DNA from: Oscillospiraceae bacterium
GTDB lineage: Bacteria > Bacillota > Clostridia > Oscillospirales > Oscillospiraceae
Assembly (NCBI GenBank): GCA_017515345.1
Contig: JAFWFZ010000008.1
Coordinates: 95,810 to 159,809 of the forward strand
DNA length: 64,000 nucleotides
Direction: 5' to 3'
Part shown: positions 6,788 to 15,805 of the stretch, piece by piece
Layout: each line of letters starts with the position of its first letter
Position numbering within the stretch: position 1 is the first letter of the stretch
Translations under genes and position numbers: made by a program
The notes under the pieces: generated by a model
Databases searched by the model: none
Seen by the model: the letters and a program-made list of their open reading frames with translations, nothing else
What the model was told of the DNA's origin: nothing

Positions 6788-9297
6788 AGCTCTCCTATTA
6801 TTCCGGCTGCTGGGAGCATCAAAGCTGGGAAAAGCACCTGGTCACAGCCCACGAAATGGAGCTGGACGGGGTGGAACTGTGCTGCACCCGCAGTGAATAT
6901 GACCGATACATGGACCGCTCCGGCGGTCCGGGCGAACGCCGCAGGCTGCTGCGGTATCTGAGCGAAAACGCGCTGGAGGTCCCCTGCCTCACCGTGGAGC
7001 TCTCCAATGAGCAGGACATGGTGGACGATTCTCTGGAGGCCATCCGCCGCGCCATCCGCCTGGCGGAGGCGCTGAGCATATCCAACGTGCTTCTCTCCAT
7101 ACCGCTGGAAACCGACATCGATGAGGAATGCGTCGTCGCCTTCGCGGGGGAGACGCTGCCCGCCGCCATCGACGCGGGCGTCACCCTGCTCATCGAGACC
7201 ACGGGCATCTATGCCGATACGGCCCGCCTGTGCGCGGTGCTGGACCGCTTCGCCTCCGACAATCTGGCCGCTGTCTGGAACCTGCACGACCCCTGCATGC
7301 TCATGGGGGAGACTCCCAATCAGACGATTCAGAATCTGGGCGCCTATGTGCGCCACGTGCACATCCGCGACTCCGTGAAGGAGGGGGACGCGGTCTCCTA
7401 CCGTATGGTGGGGGACGGCGACCTGCCCATCCGGGAGCTGCTTCTTGCCCTGCGCTCCATCGACTATAACGGCCACATTGCCCTGGATATGCCGGGCGAC
7501 GGGGTCGAGCTCACGGAGCAGGAGATCGTGCTCCCCTATTTCGTCAGCATGATGAACCGCATCACCGGAAAAGACGACCCCACCGTGGGCTGCTTTGAGA
7601 ACAAGGCCGGTACCGGCAAGTTCATCTGGCAGAAGGACATCCTGCTGGAGATGACCTTCTCCCAGGTCCTGGATCGGCTGGTGGACGTGTTTCCCAACCA
7701 GTACGCCTTCCGCTACACCACCCTGGACTACACCCGCACCTATGAGGAGTTTCGTGAGGACGTGGATACCTTCGCCCAGTCTCTCATCGCTCTGGGCGTC
7801 AAGGCGGGCGACCACGTGGCCGTGTGGGCGACGAATGTGCCCCAGTGGTATATCACCTTCTGGGCAACCGTGAAGCTGGGCGCCGTGCTCGTCACCATGA
7901 ACACCGCCTACAAGATCGCGGAGACGGAGTACCTTCTCCGCCAGTCCGATACCCACACCCTGGTCATGGTGGACGGCTACAAGGATTCCGACTACGTCTC
8001 CATCATGAAGGAGCTGTGCCCGGAACTGGAATATCAGCCCGCGGAGAAGCCCCTCCACTGCAAGCGGCTGCCCTTCCTGCGGCACATCATCACTGTGGAT
8101 TCCCGGCAGAAGGGCTGCCTCACCTGGGACGAGGCCGTGGCCCTCTCCAGGACCGTGCCCAGGGAAGAGGTCTACCGCCGGGCCGCCCGGGTAGACCCGG
8201 ACGACGTGTGCAACATGCAGTACACCTCCGGTACTACGGGTTACCCGAAGGGTGTTATGTTAACCCATCGGAACGTGGTCAACAACGGTAAATGCATCGG
8301 CGACCGGATGGATCTCTCCACTGCAGACCGGATGATGATCCAGGTGCCCATGTTCCACTGCTTCGGCATGGTGCTGGCCATGACTGCGGCCATGACCCAC
8401 AGCGCCATGCTCTCCCCGCTGCCCTACTTCTCTCCCAAGTCAGCGCTGGCCTGTGTCCGGCAGGAGCGGATCACCTGCTTCCACGGCGTGCCCACCATGT
8501 TCATCGCCATGCTGGAGCACCAGGACTTCCGCAGCGAGGACTTCTCCTATATGCGCACGGGCATCATGGCGGGCAGTCCCTGCCCCATCGCCATCATGCG
8601 CGACGTGGTGGAGAAGATGCACATGACCGAGATCACCATCGTCTACGGCCAGACGGAAGCCTCTCCCGGCTGCACCATGAGCAGCACCGACGATCCGCTG
8701 GAGGTGCGCGTGGCCACCGTGGGCCGCAACCTGCCCGGGGTGGAGTGCAAGATCGTGGACCCGGAGACCGGGGAGGATCTGCCTGACGGAGTCAACGGCG
8801 AGTTCGTGGCCAGGGGCTACAATATCATGAAAGGCTACTACAAGATGCCGGACGCCACCGCCGCCACCATCGACGCGGACGGCTGGCTGCACACCGGTGA
8901 TATCGCCTGCCGCACGCCGGAGGGGAACTACCGCATCACAGGCCGCCTCAAGGACATGATCATCCGCGGCGGTGAGAACATCTACCCCAAGGAGATCGAG
9001 GAATTCCTCTATACCTACCCCAAGGTACAGGACGTGCAGGTCATCGGCGTTCCCTCCGCCCAGTACGGGGAGGAGATCATGGCCGTCATCGTCCCCAAGG
9101 AGGGGGAGACCATGACCGAGCAGGAGGTCAAGGACTACGTCTACGCCAACATGGCAAAGCACAAGGTGCCAAGCTATGTGGAATTCGTGAAGGCATTCCC
9201 CATGAACGCCGCGGGAAAGATCCTCAAGTACAAAATGAGGGAGGACGCGGTGAAAAAGCTGGGACTCCAGAAGGACGCCGCTATCGAAACCGCGTAA
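6784..9297 (+). CDS. Fusion of a sugar-isomerase-like TIM barrel with an acyl-CoA synthetase
   Basis: An 837-residue two-domain protein. Residues 1-270 resemble xylose-isomerase-like/sugar phosphate epimerase TIM barrels, with acidic and histidine residues at typical metal positions (LLIETTG, HVHIRDS, HIALDMPG). Residues 290-837 form an AMP-binding acid:CoA ligase: P-loop-like YTSGTTGYPKG at 480-490, YGQTEASP, GRLKDMIIRGGENIYP and catalytic Lys812 in NAAGKILKYK. No frameshift or stop lies between the halves. The start overlaps the previous stop by ATGA, implying translational coupling. The ligase would activate a carboxylic acid with ATP and CoA; the acid is unknown. A strong terminator follows. 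Confidence 0.85.
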   Translation: MKLSYYSGCWEHQSWEKHLVTAHEMELDGVELCCTRSEYDRYMDRSGGPGERRRLLRYLSENALEVPCLTVELSNEQDMVDDSLEAIRRAIRLAEALSISNVLLSIPLETDIDEECVVAFAGETLPAAIDAGVTLLIETTGIYADTARLCAVLDRFASDNLAAVWNLHDPCMLMGETPNQTIQNLGAYVRHVHIRDSVKEGDAVSYRMVGDGDLPIRELLLALRSIDYNGHIALDMPGDGVELTEQEIVLPYFVSMMNRITGKDDPTVGCFENKAGTGKFIWQKDILLEMTFSQVLDRLVDVFPNQYAFRYTTLDYTRTYEEFREDVDTFAQSLIALGVKAGDHVAVWATNVPQWYITFWATVKLGAVLVTMNTAYKIAETEYLLRQSDTHTLVMVDGYKDSDYVSIMKELCPELEYQPAEKPLHCKRLPFLRHIITVDSRQKGCLTWDEAVALSRTVPREEVYRRAARVDPDDVCNMQYTSGTTGYPKGVMLTHRNVVNNGKCIGDRMDLSTADRMMIQVPMFHCFGMVLAMTAAMTHSAMLSPLPYFSPKSALACVRQERITCFHGVPTMFIAMLEHQDFRSEDFSYMRTGIMAGSPCPIAIMRDVVEKMHMTEITIVYGQTEASPGCTMSSTDDPLEVRVATVGRNLPGVECKIVDPETGEDLPDGVNGEFVARGYNIMKGYYKMPDATAATIDADGWLHTGDIACRTPEGNYRITGRLKDMIIRGGENIYPKEIEEFLYTYPKVQDVQVIGVPSAQYGEEIMAVIVPKEGETMTEQEVKDYVYANMAKHKVPSYVEFVKAFPMNAAGKILKYKMREDAVKKLGLQKDAAIETA

Positions 9298-9320
9298 ACC
9301 GCCGATCCGCACAGATCACC

Positions 9321-9360
9321 AGCGCTCCCGGCCGCATGGCCGGGAGCGCTTTTTCCTTTT
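9321..9360 (+). terminator. Terminator of the 824-9297 operon
   Basis: A perfect 13-bp stem (9321-9333 with 9338-9350) around GCAT is followed by TTTTCCTTTT. It ends the catabolic operon just before the convergent ZIP gene. Confidence 0.9.
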
Positions 9361-10152
9361 CTATCCCAATGCGATATCCAGGATCATCATCACGGAAAAA
9401 CCCAGAAGGGTGAACAGAGCGATGAAGTCCTTGTTTTCGTTCGTCTGGCTCTCCGGGATCAGCTCCTCCACCACCACATACACCATGGCGCCCGCCGCGA
9501 AGGCCAGCAGATACGGCAGCAGCCGCCTTGCGCCGATGACCAGCACCGCGCCCAGGATACCGGCGACCGGCTCCACAATGCCGCTGAGCTGCCCCAGCAT
9601 AAAGGCCGTTTTCCTGGAACACCCCTCCCGCAGAAGGGGAAGGCTCACCGCCGTGCCCTCGGGGAAGTTCTGGATCCCGATGCCAAGGGCCAGCAGGCAC
9701 GCGGCGGCCAGCGTCGCGCCGTCGAGCCCGTATTGCAGGGAGCCGAAGGCAACGCCCACGGCAAGCCCCTCCGGGATGTTGTGCAGCGTGATGGAAAAGA
9801 TCAGCATGGCGCAGCGCCTTCGGCTGCTTTCGGCCGCGGCGGATTCCTCGCCCCGGGACATGATCCTGTCCCCGACGAAAAGCAGGATCCCTCCGCCCAG
9901 AAATCCCACGAGAACCGTGACCCAGCTCACCATCCCCAGGGCGGCGGCCATCTCAATGGCCGGCCCCAGCAGCGACCAGAAGGAGGCCGCGATCATCACG
10001 CCCGCCGCAAACCCCAGGCAGGCATCCAGAACGTTCTTTTCCACGCTTCTGAACAAAAAAACAAGCGCCGCACCCAGCGCCGTGACGCCCCACGTGAACA
10101 GGGTGGCGATCAGCGCCTGGACCGGGTGCGGAAGCTGACTGAACCAAACCAT
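9361..10152 (-). CDS. ZIP-family divalent metal transporter
   Basis: A 263-residue integral membrane protein with about eight hydrophobic segments. The two ZIP metal-site signatures are present: HNIPEGLAVGV in helix IV and QNFPEGTAVS in helix V, the latter with Gln in place of the usual His or Asn at the first position. A histidine-poor loop with basic and acidic residues (SRGEESAAAESSRRR) lies before helix IV. The protein should import zinc or another divalent metal across the cytoplasmic membrane. AAGGAG precedes the ATG. It is transcribed alone, convergent with the upstream operon. Confidence 0.88.
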   Translation of the reverse strand: MVWFSQLPHPVQALIATLFTWGVTALGAALVFLFRSVEKNVLDACLGFAAGVMIAASFWSLLGPAIEMAAALGMVSWVTVLVGFLGGGILLFVGDRIMSRGEESAAAESSRRRCAMLIFSITLHNIPEGLAVGVAFGSLQYGLDGATLAAACLLALGIGIQNFPEGTAVSLPLLREGCSRKTAFMLGQLSGIVEPVAGILGAVLVIGARRLLPYLLAFAAGAMVYVVVEELIPESQTNENKDFIALFTLLGFSVMMILDIALG

Positions 10153-10243
10153 ATACCCGCTCCTTCACCGTTTTATCCATCCTATGCGTCCGCGGCCGAG
10201 GGGTGAAAAGCGCGCGGGCATGAGAAGGGCGGCGCGGTCCCTC

Positions 10244-10271
10244 TTGACTTGGACGGCATATGGTTTATAAT
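10244..10271 (+). promoter_or_regulatory. Promoter of the DUF554 gene
   Basis: TTGACT (10244-10249), a 16-base spacer and a perfect TATAAT (10266-10271) lie about 70 bases before the ATG at 10340. Confidence 0.75.
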
Positions 10272-10339
10272 CCTAGTATCTGAAATTCTTGCCTGCGGCG
10301 CGGCGCGGCCGTTCCGCAGGCGGCGGGGAGTCAGGGGCC

Positions 10340-11089
10340 ATGTGGAAATACTTTGGCGTGATATGCAACGTGATAACGGTCCTGCTGGGCAGCGGGCTGG
10401 GGCTCATTCTGCGGTCCCGGGCCGGGCAGGGCAGGGACTCCGGCCGGGAAAAGCTGCCGGACGTGATGATGGTGTGCCTGGGCTTCTGCACGGTCTTTGC
10501 CGCCGCCTCCGGCCTCATCGGAGTGGAGAACGGCGTGCAGGCGATCATCGTGGTGTTCAGCATGGCCGCCGGGCTTCTTATCGGCTGGCTCCTGCGGATC
10601 GACGACCGTCTGAACCGGCTTGGCGACCGGCTCGTCCGCCGGACATCCGGAAACGGGCAGACGCGCGCCAACCCCGCGGAGGGGGTGGTCACGGCGGTGC
10701 TGCTGTTCTGCGTCGGGTCCATGACCTTCCTGGGCTCCTTCAGTAGCGCGGCGAATCCCGCCGGCGGACTGGTGCTGGAATGCCACACCACCCTCCTCAT
10801 CAAGTCCCTGCTGGACTGCGTCTCCTCCGCCTGCCTCACAGTGACCTTCGGCGCGTCGGTGCTGGGCTCGGCCGTGTTCGTGCTGCTGTTCCAGGGGCTT
10901 CTGGTGGCGCTGGCCGCCCAGTTCCAGCCGTTCCTGGATCGGATCGCGGTGATGCCCGTGCTCAACTGCGTGGGCTCGCTGATCCTGCTGGCCATCGCGG
11001 TCAATCTGCTGGGACTGAAAAAGATCAAAACGGCGGATTATCTCCCCGCACTGGTGATCCCGGTGCTCCTTTGCTGGATCATCGCGTGA
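10340..11089 (+). CDS. DUF554 family membrane protein
   Basis: A 249-residue protein of the DUF554 (YdfK-like) family. The N terminus WKYFGVICNVITVLLGSGLG is the typical start of the family, and about seven hydrophobic segments follow (for example VMMVCLGFCTVFAAASGLIG). The family is thought to be a transporter-like inner membrane protein of unknown substrate. Start 10340 is the best match to family N termini; the ribosome binding site is weak (GGGGAG/AGGGG). It has its own promoter and ends in a terminator shared with the convergent neighbour. Confidence 0.85.
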   Translation: MWKYFGVICNVITVLLGSGLGLILRSRAGQGRDSGREKLPDVMMVCLGFCTVFAAASGLIGVENGVQAIIVVFSMAAGLLIGWLLRIDDRLNRLGDRLVRRTSGNGQTRANPAEGVVTAVLLFCVGSMTFLGSFSSAANPAGGLVLECHTTLLIKSLLDCVSSACLTVTFGASVLGSAVFVLLFQGLLVALAAQFQPFLDRIAVMPVLNCVGSLILLAIAVNLLGLKKIKTADYLPALVIPVLLCWIIA

Positions 11090-11100
11090 ATCCAATATAA

Positions 11101-11140
11101 ATCAGCGCCCTGCGGTATGTGCCGCAGGGCGCTTGTTATT
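11101..11140. terminator. Bidirectional terminator
   Basis: A perfect 12-bp stem, 11104-11115 with 11122-11133, around TATGTG lies between the convergent ends of the DUF554 and decarboxylase genes. The T-rich flank is short on the plus side (TGTTATT) and AT-rich on the other. Confidence 0.7.
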
Positions 11141-12476
11141 CTATGACCACGTCGCAGGTGCGCTGCCCGTAGTATTCCATCATCGAAACGGCGGCGCTGT
11201 CTATCCGCTCGCCGCAGACCAGGATCGGCACGGCGGGGGGACAGCTCACGCCGGGAGAGGCCAGCACCCGTCCCAGGCACTCGCCCACAGGCAGCGTCTC
11301 AAACGGGGACAGCAGCGCCTGCCTCGGGGACAGGACGCGCCGCGGCCTTCCCGCCGTCGGCGGTCCGCCGGTCAGGGGCGGGCGGCGTTCGATGCCCCGT
11401 AGGGCCCGGTACAGCCGGTCACAGGCGTCCGCTTCATTTTCCGGAGTGAACATGCACACCAGGTGATCCGGGTCGAAGAATTCACAGCGGATGCCTCTCT
11501 CCGCCAGCAGCGACGCCAGCTCCGAGCCGGTATAGCCCCGGGAGCGCGGGAGGATCGTCAGCTTCAGGGGCTCGTCCCCCGACGTCTGCCAGCCGTCCTC
11601 ATGAAGCTGCCGCTTCAGTGTGTCCAGCCGCCGGATCATCTCCGCCAGGCGCTCCCGATATCCCTCCGCCAGCGTCCGGTTCGCCAGATCCAGCGACTGG
11701 AGGATGAGGTAAGAGGGGCTCGTCCCCGCGAAGAGGCCCATGGCCGTCTCCGCCATCTCCCGCAGCGTCTCCGGGCAGCGGGAGGACAGGTGCAGATACG
11801 CGCCGCCGGTGAGCACGGGCAGCGTCTTGTGCCCGGAGTCACAGCAGATATCCGCCCCCAGGTCCATGGGATGGCGGGAGGGGGACAGGAACCGGAGGTA
11901 TGCCCCGTGGGCATTGTCCACCAGAAGCAGCGCGCCGTGGGCGCGGCAAAGCGCCGCCAGCGGCTCCAGCGCCGCGCAGTTGCCCAGATAATCGGGGCTC
12001 GTCAGATATACGGCGGCGGGCCGCTCCCCGATCAGCACCCGCTCCAGCTCCTCCGGTGAAATGTCACAGCGAACGGGACCGTCCGCCTCATTCTCCGAAA
12101 ACAGCCAGAGGATCTCCGCGTCCAGGAGGGCAGCCGACGTCACAAAGGTCTTGTGGGCGTTGCGTCCCGCCGCGATCAGCGGGCGCCTGCCGGTCATGGC
12201 CGCGTACCGGATCGCCAGGTACACCATGGCCCGGATACAGAGGGACGACCCCTCCGCGGAGTACACGGTCCTGGCGCTGCCGAACAGGGCGGCGGCGTTC
12301 TCCTCGCTTTTCCGGATGATCCCCTCCGCCCGGTACAGCACGTCCGCGCCGGGGATCTCCGTGATGTCCAGCGGCTCGGGCCCCAGCAGGGCGCGCCCCT
12401 TGTGCCCCGGCATGTGCAGCCGAAGGCTGCCGCTCTCCGCGCAGGCGCGGGCAAAATCCGCAATGGGGGTATCCAT
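11136..12476 (-). CDS. Orn/Lys/Arg decarboxylase-family PLP enzyme
   Basis: A 446-residue fold-type I PLP protein of the short, YaaO-like branch of the Orn/Lys/Arg decarboxylases. The PLP-lysine motif is CDSGHKTLPVLTGGAYLH, and an N-terminal LRLHMPGHKG matches the family opening. Such enzymes decarboxylate basic amino acids, but the short branch has few characterised members, so the substrate is uncertain. Its ATG overlaps the stop of the SCIFF maturase gene (ATGA at 12476), so translation should be coupled to the maturase. Confidence 0.8.
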   Translation of the reverse strand: MDTPIADFARACAESGSLRLHMPGHKGRALLGPEPLDITEIPGADVLYRAEGIIRKSEENAAALFGSARTVYSAEGSSLCIRAMVYLAIRYAAMTGRRPLIAAGRNAHKTFVTSAALLDAEILWLFSENEADGPVRCDISPEELERVLIGERPAAVYLTSPDYLGNCAALEPLAALCRAHGALLLVDNAHGAYLRFLSPSRHPMDLGADICCDSGHKTLPVLTGGAYLHLSSRCPETLREMAETAMGLFAGTSPSYLILQSLDLANRTLAEGYRERLAEMIRRLDTLKRQLHEDGWQTSGDEPLKLTILPRSRGYTGSELASLLAERGIRCEFFDPDHLVCMFTPENEADACDRLYRALRGIERRPPLTGGPPTAGRPRRVLSPRQALLSPFETLPVGECLGRVLASPGVSCPPAVPILVCGERIDSAAVSMMEYYGQRTCDVVIE

Positions 12477-13858
12477 CAGCTCTCCTGCGCCTCGCGCTGC
12501 GCCCTGTCCACAGCCAGCATGACGGCGCACTCCATCCGCTTGCGGAACAGCTCGCAGCCCGCTTCGTAGATACCGGTGATGGCGCCGGAGGCGTGGTAGG
12601 CATTGGCCGCGCAGCCCCCGGAGCAGTAGAGCCTTGCCCAACAGTCGCGGCACTCGGGCCGGGCGTAAACGCTGCATGAAGCGAACTCGTCCCGCACCGC
12701 CGTGTTCGTGACCCCGTGCCACACGTCGCCCAGGAGGAAGCGCTCCTCCCCCACGAACTGGTGACAGGGGTACAGCTCACCCGCGGGCGTCACCGCCATG
12801 TACTCCGTACCGGAGCCGCAGCCGGAGATGCGCTTGTAGATGCACGGTCCGCCGGAGAGGTCCAGCATGTAGTGGTAGAAGGTGAAGGGCCTGCCCTCAC
12901 GCTCCCGCTCCAGCATCAGCTCCGCCAGCTCCTCATACTGCTTCATGACGATCTGCCGGTCCGCTTCCGTGAGGGCGGAGGGATCGTCCGGCGCGCAGAC
13001 CACGGGCTCCATGCTCAGCTCCGTGAAGCCCAGGTCCAGCATCTGGCGGATGTCACTCAGAAAATCGGGATTCCAATGGGTGAAGGTGCCCCGCATATAG
13101 TAATTCTTCCCGCCCCGGGCGGCCACCAGCTTCCGGAACTTCGGTACGATCCTGTCCCAGCTCCCGTTTCCGGCGTAATCCACCCGGAAACGGTCGTGGA
13201 CCTCCTTCCGTCCATCCAGGCTCAGTACCACGTTGCTCATTTCCCGGTTGGCGAAGTCGATGACCTCGTCGTCGATGAGCATCCCGTTTGTGGTGAGGGT
13301 GAAGCGGAAATTCTTCCCCGCTTCCTTCTCGATGGCGCGGGCGTAGGCCACCAGCTCCTTCACCACGGTGAAGTTCATCAGCGGCTCTCCTCCGAAGAAG
13401 TCCACCTCCAGATTCCGCCGCGAGCCGGAGCTCTTCACCAGGAAGTCAAGCGCCTGCCGACCCACCTCGAAGCTCATCACAGCCCGCTCGCCGTGGTATT
13501 TCCCCTGGCTTGCGAAGCAGTAGGAACAGTTCAGGTTGCAGGTGTGGGCCACGGGAAGGCACAGCGCTTTGACCACGCCGGCGTTTTTTTCCTTGAGCGC
13601 GCCTGCCAGCGGCTCAAAGCTGTCCGGCGCGAAAAGCTGACCGGCGGCCTTCAGCTCCCCGATCTGCTCATAGCATTCCACGAGCTCGCTTTCCGGGAGG
13701 GAAGCATACTTCTCCCCTATGGCGGCCAGGACCTCTGCCCGGTCATGCTCCTCATACAGGCCGATCATATCATAGGCCAGCTCATCCACCGCGTGGACCG
13801 CGCCGGAGCAGACGTCGAGCACGATATGGTGACCGCCCAGAGTGAAACGATGTATCAT
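12476..13858 (-). CDS. scfB: SCIFF ranthipeptide maturase (radical SAM/SPASM)
   Basis: A 460-residue radical SAM enzyme that forms sulfur-to-alpha-carbon thioether cross-links in the SCIFF peptide. The N-terminal 90 residues form the peptide-recognition region. The radical SAM cluster motif is C107, C111, C114 (CNLNCSYC), followed by DFFGGEPLMN. The C-terminal SPASM domain carries many cysteines (CGSGTEY, CHQF, CRDCWARLYCSGGC) for two auxiliary clusters. Its substrate gene lies just upstream (13925-14086), separated by an attenuator-like terminator. Length and motifs match SCIFF maturases such as CteB. Confidence 0.93.
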   Translation of the reverse strand: MIHRFTLGGHHIVLDVCSGAVHAVDELAYDMIGLYEEHDRAEVLAAIGEKYASLPESELVECYEQIGELKAAGQLFAPDSFEPLAGALKEKNAGVVKALCLPVAHTCNLNCSYCFASQGKYHGERAVMSFEVGRQALDFLVKSSGSRRNLEVDFFGGEPLMNFTVVKELVAYARAIEKEAGKNFRFTLTTNGMLIDDEVIDFANREMSNVVLSLDGRKEVHDRFRVDYAGNGSWDRIVPKFRKLVAARGGKNYYMRGTFTHWNPDFLSDIRQMLDLGFTELSMEPVVCAPDDPSALTEADRQIVMKQYEELAELMLEREREGRPFTFYHYMLDLSGGPCIYKRISGCGSGTEYMAVTPAGELYPCHQFVGEERFLLGDVWHGVTNTAVRDEFASCSVYARPECRDCWARLYCSGGCAANAYHASGAITGIYEAGCELFRKRMECAVMLAVDRAQREAQES

Positions 13859-13880
13859 CGTTGTCTCTCCTTTTCACAAG

Positions 13881-13910
13881 AGTAAAAATGCCGCCTGTAA
13901 AGGCGGCATT
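13881..13910 (-). terminator. Intercistronic terminator between SCIFF precursor and maturase
   Basis: On the minus strand AATGCCGCC pairs with GGCGGCATT (13902-13910 with 13887-13895) and is followed by a short T-run. It should let the small peptide be made in excess over the maturase by partial read-through. Confidence 0.75.
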
Positions 13911-13924
13911 CGGTTTTGCGGGGA

Positions 13925-14086
13925 TTACTTGCTGCTTTTTACAGCTTCGCTGTTCTCGCAGCGCTGATTGGCGATGCCGCAGCTCGTCTTGCAGGCGGAC
14001 TGGCAGGAGGTCTGGCACTCGCCGCAGCCGCCCTTGGCAGCGCTTTCACAAAGGTCGCGGGTCTTGATGGTGGTGATGTGTTTCAT
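13925..14086 (-). CDS. scfA: SCIFF ranthipeptide precursor
   Basis: A 53-residue peptide beginning MKHITTIKTRDL. Its core GGCGECQTSCQSACKTSC is the near-invariant signature of the six-cysteine-in-forty-five (SCIFF) family found across Clostridia. Core cysteines are C21, C24, C28, C32, C36 and C43; an extra Cys occurs at 13. The maturase would join cysteine sulfurs to alpha carbons of nearby residues, probably threonines. GGAGG lies 9 bases before the ATG, and a promoter lies at 14121-14149. The biological role of SCIFF products is still debated, with a quorum-sensing-like function proposed for some. Confidence 0.95.
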   Translation of the reverse strand: MKHITTIKTRDLCESAAKGGCGECQTSCQSACKTSCGIANQRCENSEAVKSSK

Positions 14087-14120
14087 TGCATAAAGCCTCC
14101 AAGCTCCATATTCTTATTTT

Positions 14121-14149
14121 TATATACCATAGATTTCCCGTCAAGTCAA
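14121..14149 (-). promoter_or_regulatory. Promoter of the SCIFF operon
   Basis: On the minus strand TTGACT (14149-14144), a 17-base spacer and TATATA (14126-14121) lie about 35 bases before the precursor start. Confidence 0.65.
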
Positions 14150-14184
14150 TCTCAGAATCCATTTCCCGAAAAAACGGCGCGCCG

Positions 14185-15612
14185 TCATCTCCTGAAAATG
14201 TCCAGCGCCTGGCGGAAGCTCTCGGCCAGCTCTTCCCAAAGCCGCTCCGCGTTCTCTCCCGCGCTGCTGATGTTCTCCATCATGCCGGCCGCGGCGCCGG
14301 TCAGATCATCCCGCACGCCCTGGGCTGTCTTCCTGAGATCGACCAGCTGTCTGCGCCCAAGCTCCCGGAGCCTGTCCGGCCCGTCGAACCGACGGGCAGC
14401 TGCCGTGATCAGCAGATCCCGCTTCTTCTCCGGCAGCAGTCCCCGCCTTTTCTCCTCCAGGATCGCCTGATACCGGTCATAGGCCGCCGCTACACTGTCG
14501 CTCCAGGAGAGGTAGAGTTCCTCCATGGCGCGCCGTCCCACAGCGCGGACCGCGTCCTTCCGGCCCGTCAGGGAGGACAGCAGCGCCGCCATGGCCTCCG
14601 CCGACTCGTCGATAAGAAAACCGTTCCGCCCGTCGACAACGTCCTCCGCGGCGCAGGAGCCCCGGATCAGCACGCTGGCGAGCCCACAGGCCGCCGCCTC
14701 CCGCACCACGAGACCGTTCGTATCGAAGGTGGAGGGGAACAGGAACAGATCCGCGCGGGTATTCCATGCCCGCAGCTCCTCCCGGTCATAGATCGCCCCG
14801 GTGAAAACGCATTTCGCATCCCCCTCCATGAGGCCCAGATCGGCTGCCTTCTCCTCCAGCAGCTCCCTGTCCGGACCCTTGCCCACGAAGATCATGCGGA
14901 AGGCGTGTCCCCCGTCCTTCAGCAGCTTCAGCGCGTCCAGGAGAAGCGGCAGCCCCTTGTAGGTGATGAGCCGTCCCACGTACAGGTATACGGGCACGCC
15001 CTCCGGCAGGTCATAGCCGGCCGTCGCTTTTGCGACCGCGTCGCCGGCCGCCCTGCCCCTGGCAAAGTCCACGCCGTTCGCCATCACCCGGTACGATCCC
15101 CGAAAGCCCAGAGAGCGCAGGTTCTCCCCCGCGCCGCGGCTGACGACCCAGACCTCATCGCAGGGCTCGATCCCCGCCACCATGGCCCGGATCCCCTCCT
15201 GGGCCACGGGCTTCAGCTTCACTGCCCGGTTAATGTCGATGTCATACTTCGTGTGGTAGGTGAACACCACCGGCGCGCCGGTGGTCTCCCGCAGGAGCCG
15301 TGCCATGATGTTGGAGACAGCCGGACAGTGGGAGTGGATGATATCCGGCTCGAATGCCCGCAGCGCCGCCACGGACCGTTCTTCAAAGGGATCGCCTGCC
15401 CGATACCCACCCGCCGCGGCGTGGATGGCGAAGCTTCGGTATGGCACCACAGGATAGGGATAATCGTCATATGCCGCTCCCGGATAGCCCGGCGTTCCCA
15501 CGATGACCCGCGCCCCGTGCTCGTCCCGGAGATGGCTCGCGTAGTTCACCACCACGTTGGCCACCCCGTCGATGACCGGGGGAAAGGAATCGTTCAGCAG
15601 GCAGATGTTCAT
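14185..15612 (-). CDS. GT4-family glycosyltransferase
   Basis: A 475-residue GT-B glycosyltransferase. The N-terminal domain starts MNICLLNDSFPPVIDGVANV, typical of glycolipid-type GT4 enzymes, with YHTKYDIDIN. The C-terminal nucleotide-sugar domain contains YVGRLITYKGLPLLLDAL, the donor-binding FPSTFDTNGLVVREAAACG and the glycine/acidic motifs of the family. Residues after about 400 form an extra basic and helical tail. Such proteins often add glucose or mannose to diacylglycerol or phosphatidylinositol at the membrane; the acceptor is not known here. GAGGA precedes the ATG, which sits at the natural family N terminus. Confidence 0.8.
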   Translation of the reverse strand: MNICLLNDSFPPVIDGVANVVVNYASHLRDEHGARVIVGTPGYPGAAYDDYPYPVVPYRSFAIHAAAGGYRAGDPFEERSVAALRAFEPDIIHSHCPAVSNIMARLLRETTGAPVVFTYHTKYDIDINRAVKLKPVAQEGIRAMVAGIEPCDEVWVVSRGAGENLRSLGFRGSYRVMANGVDFARGRAAGDAVAKATAGYDLPEGVPVYLYVGRLITYKGLPLLLDALKLLKDGGHAFRMIFVGKGPDRELLEEKAADLGLMEGDAKCVFTGAIYDREELRAWNTRADLFLFPSTFDTNGLVVREAAACGLASVLIRGSCAAEDVVDGRNGFLIDESAEAMAALLSSLTGRKDAVRAVGRRAMEELYLSWSDSVAAAYDRYQAILEEKRRGLLPEKKRDLLITAAARRFDGPDRLRELGRRQLVDLRKTAQGVRDDLTGAAAGMMENISSAGENAERLWEELAESFRQALDIFRR

Positions 15613-15646
15613 GTTCCGTCCTCGTTTCACAAGTTGAAATCCAATC

Positions 15647-15675
15647 AATCTAACTGAGATCCGCGCGGTCTTCAA
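15647..15675 (-). promoter_or_regulatory. Possible promoter of the glycosyltransferase gene
   Basis: On the minus strand TTGAAG (15675-15670) and TAGATT (15652-15647) are spaced by 17 bases, about 35 bases before the ATG. Confidence 0.45.
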
Positions 15676-15730
15676 TGGGCAAAAACACGGACCGCCTCCC
15701 GCCCCGCGCCAAAGGATCGGGCGCTGCCAT

Positions 15731-15765
15731 AAAACACGATCCCGGAGCTGCATAGCCCCGGGATC
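15731..15765 (-). terminator. Terminator of the GRE 1 gene
   Basis: An 11-bp stem with one mismatch (15755-15765 with 15738-15748) is followed on the minus strand by TGTTTT, about 40 bases after the GRE 1 stop. Confidence 0.75.
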
Positions 15766-15805
15766 AGAGGTATCCGATGGTCAGATCGCCAAGCGCCCCG
15801 GACGG

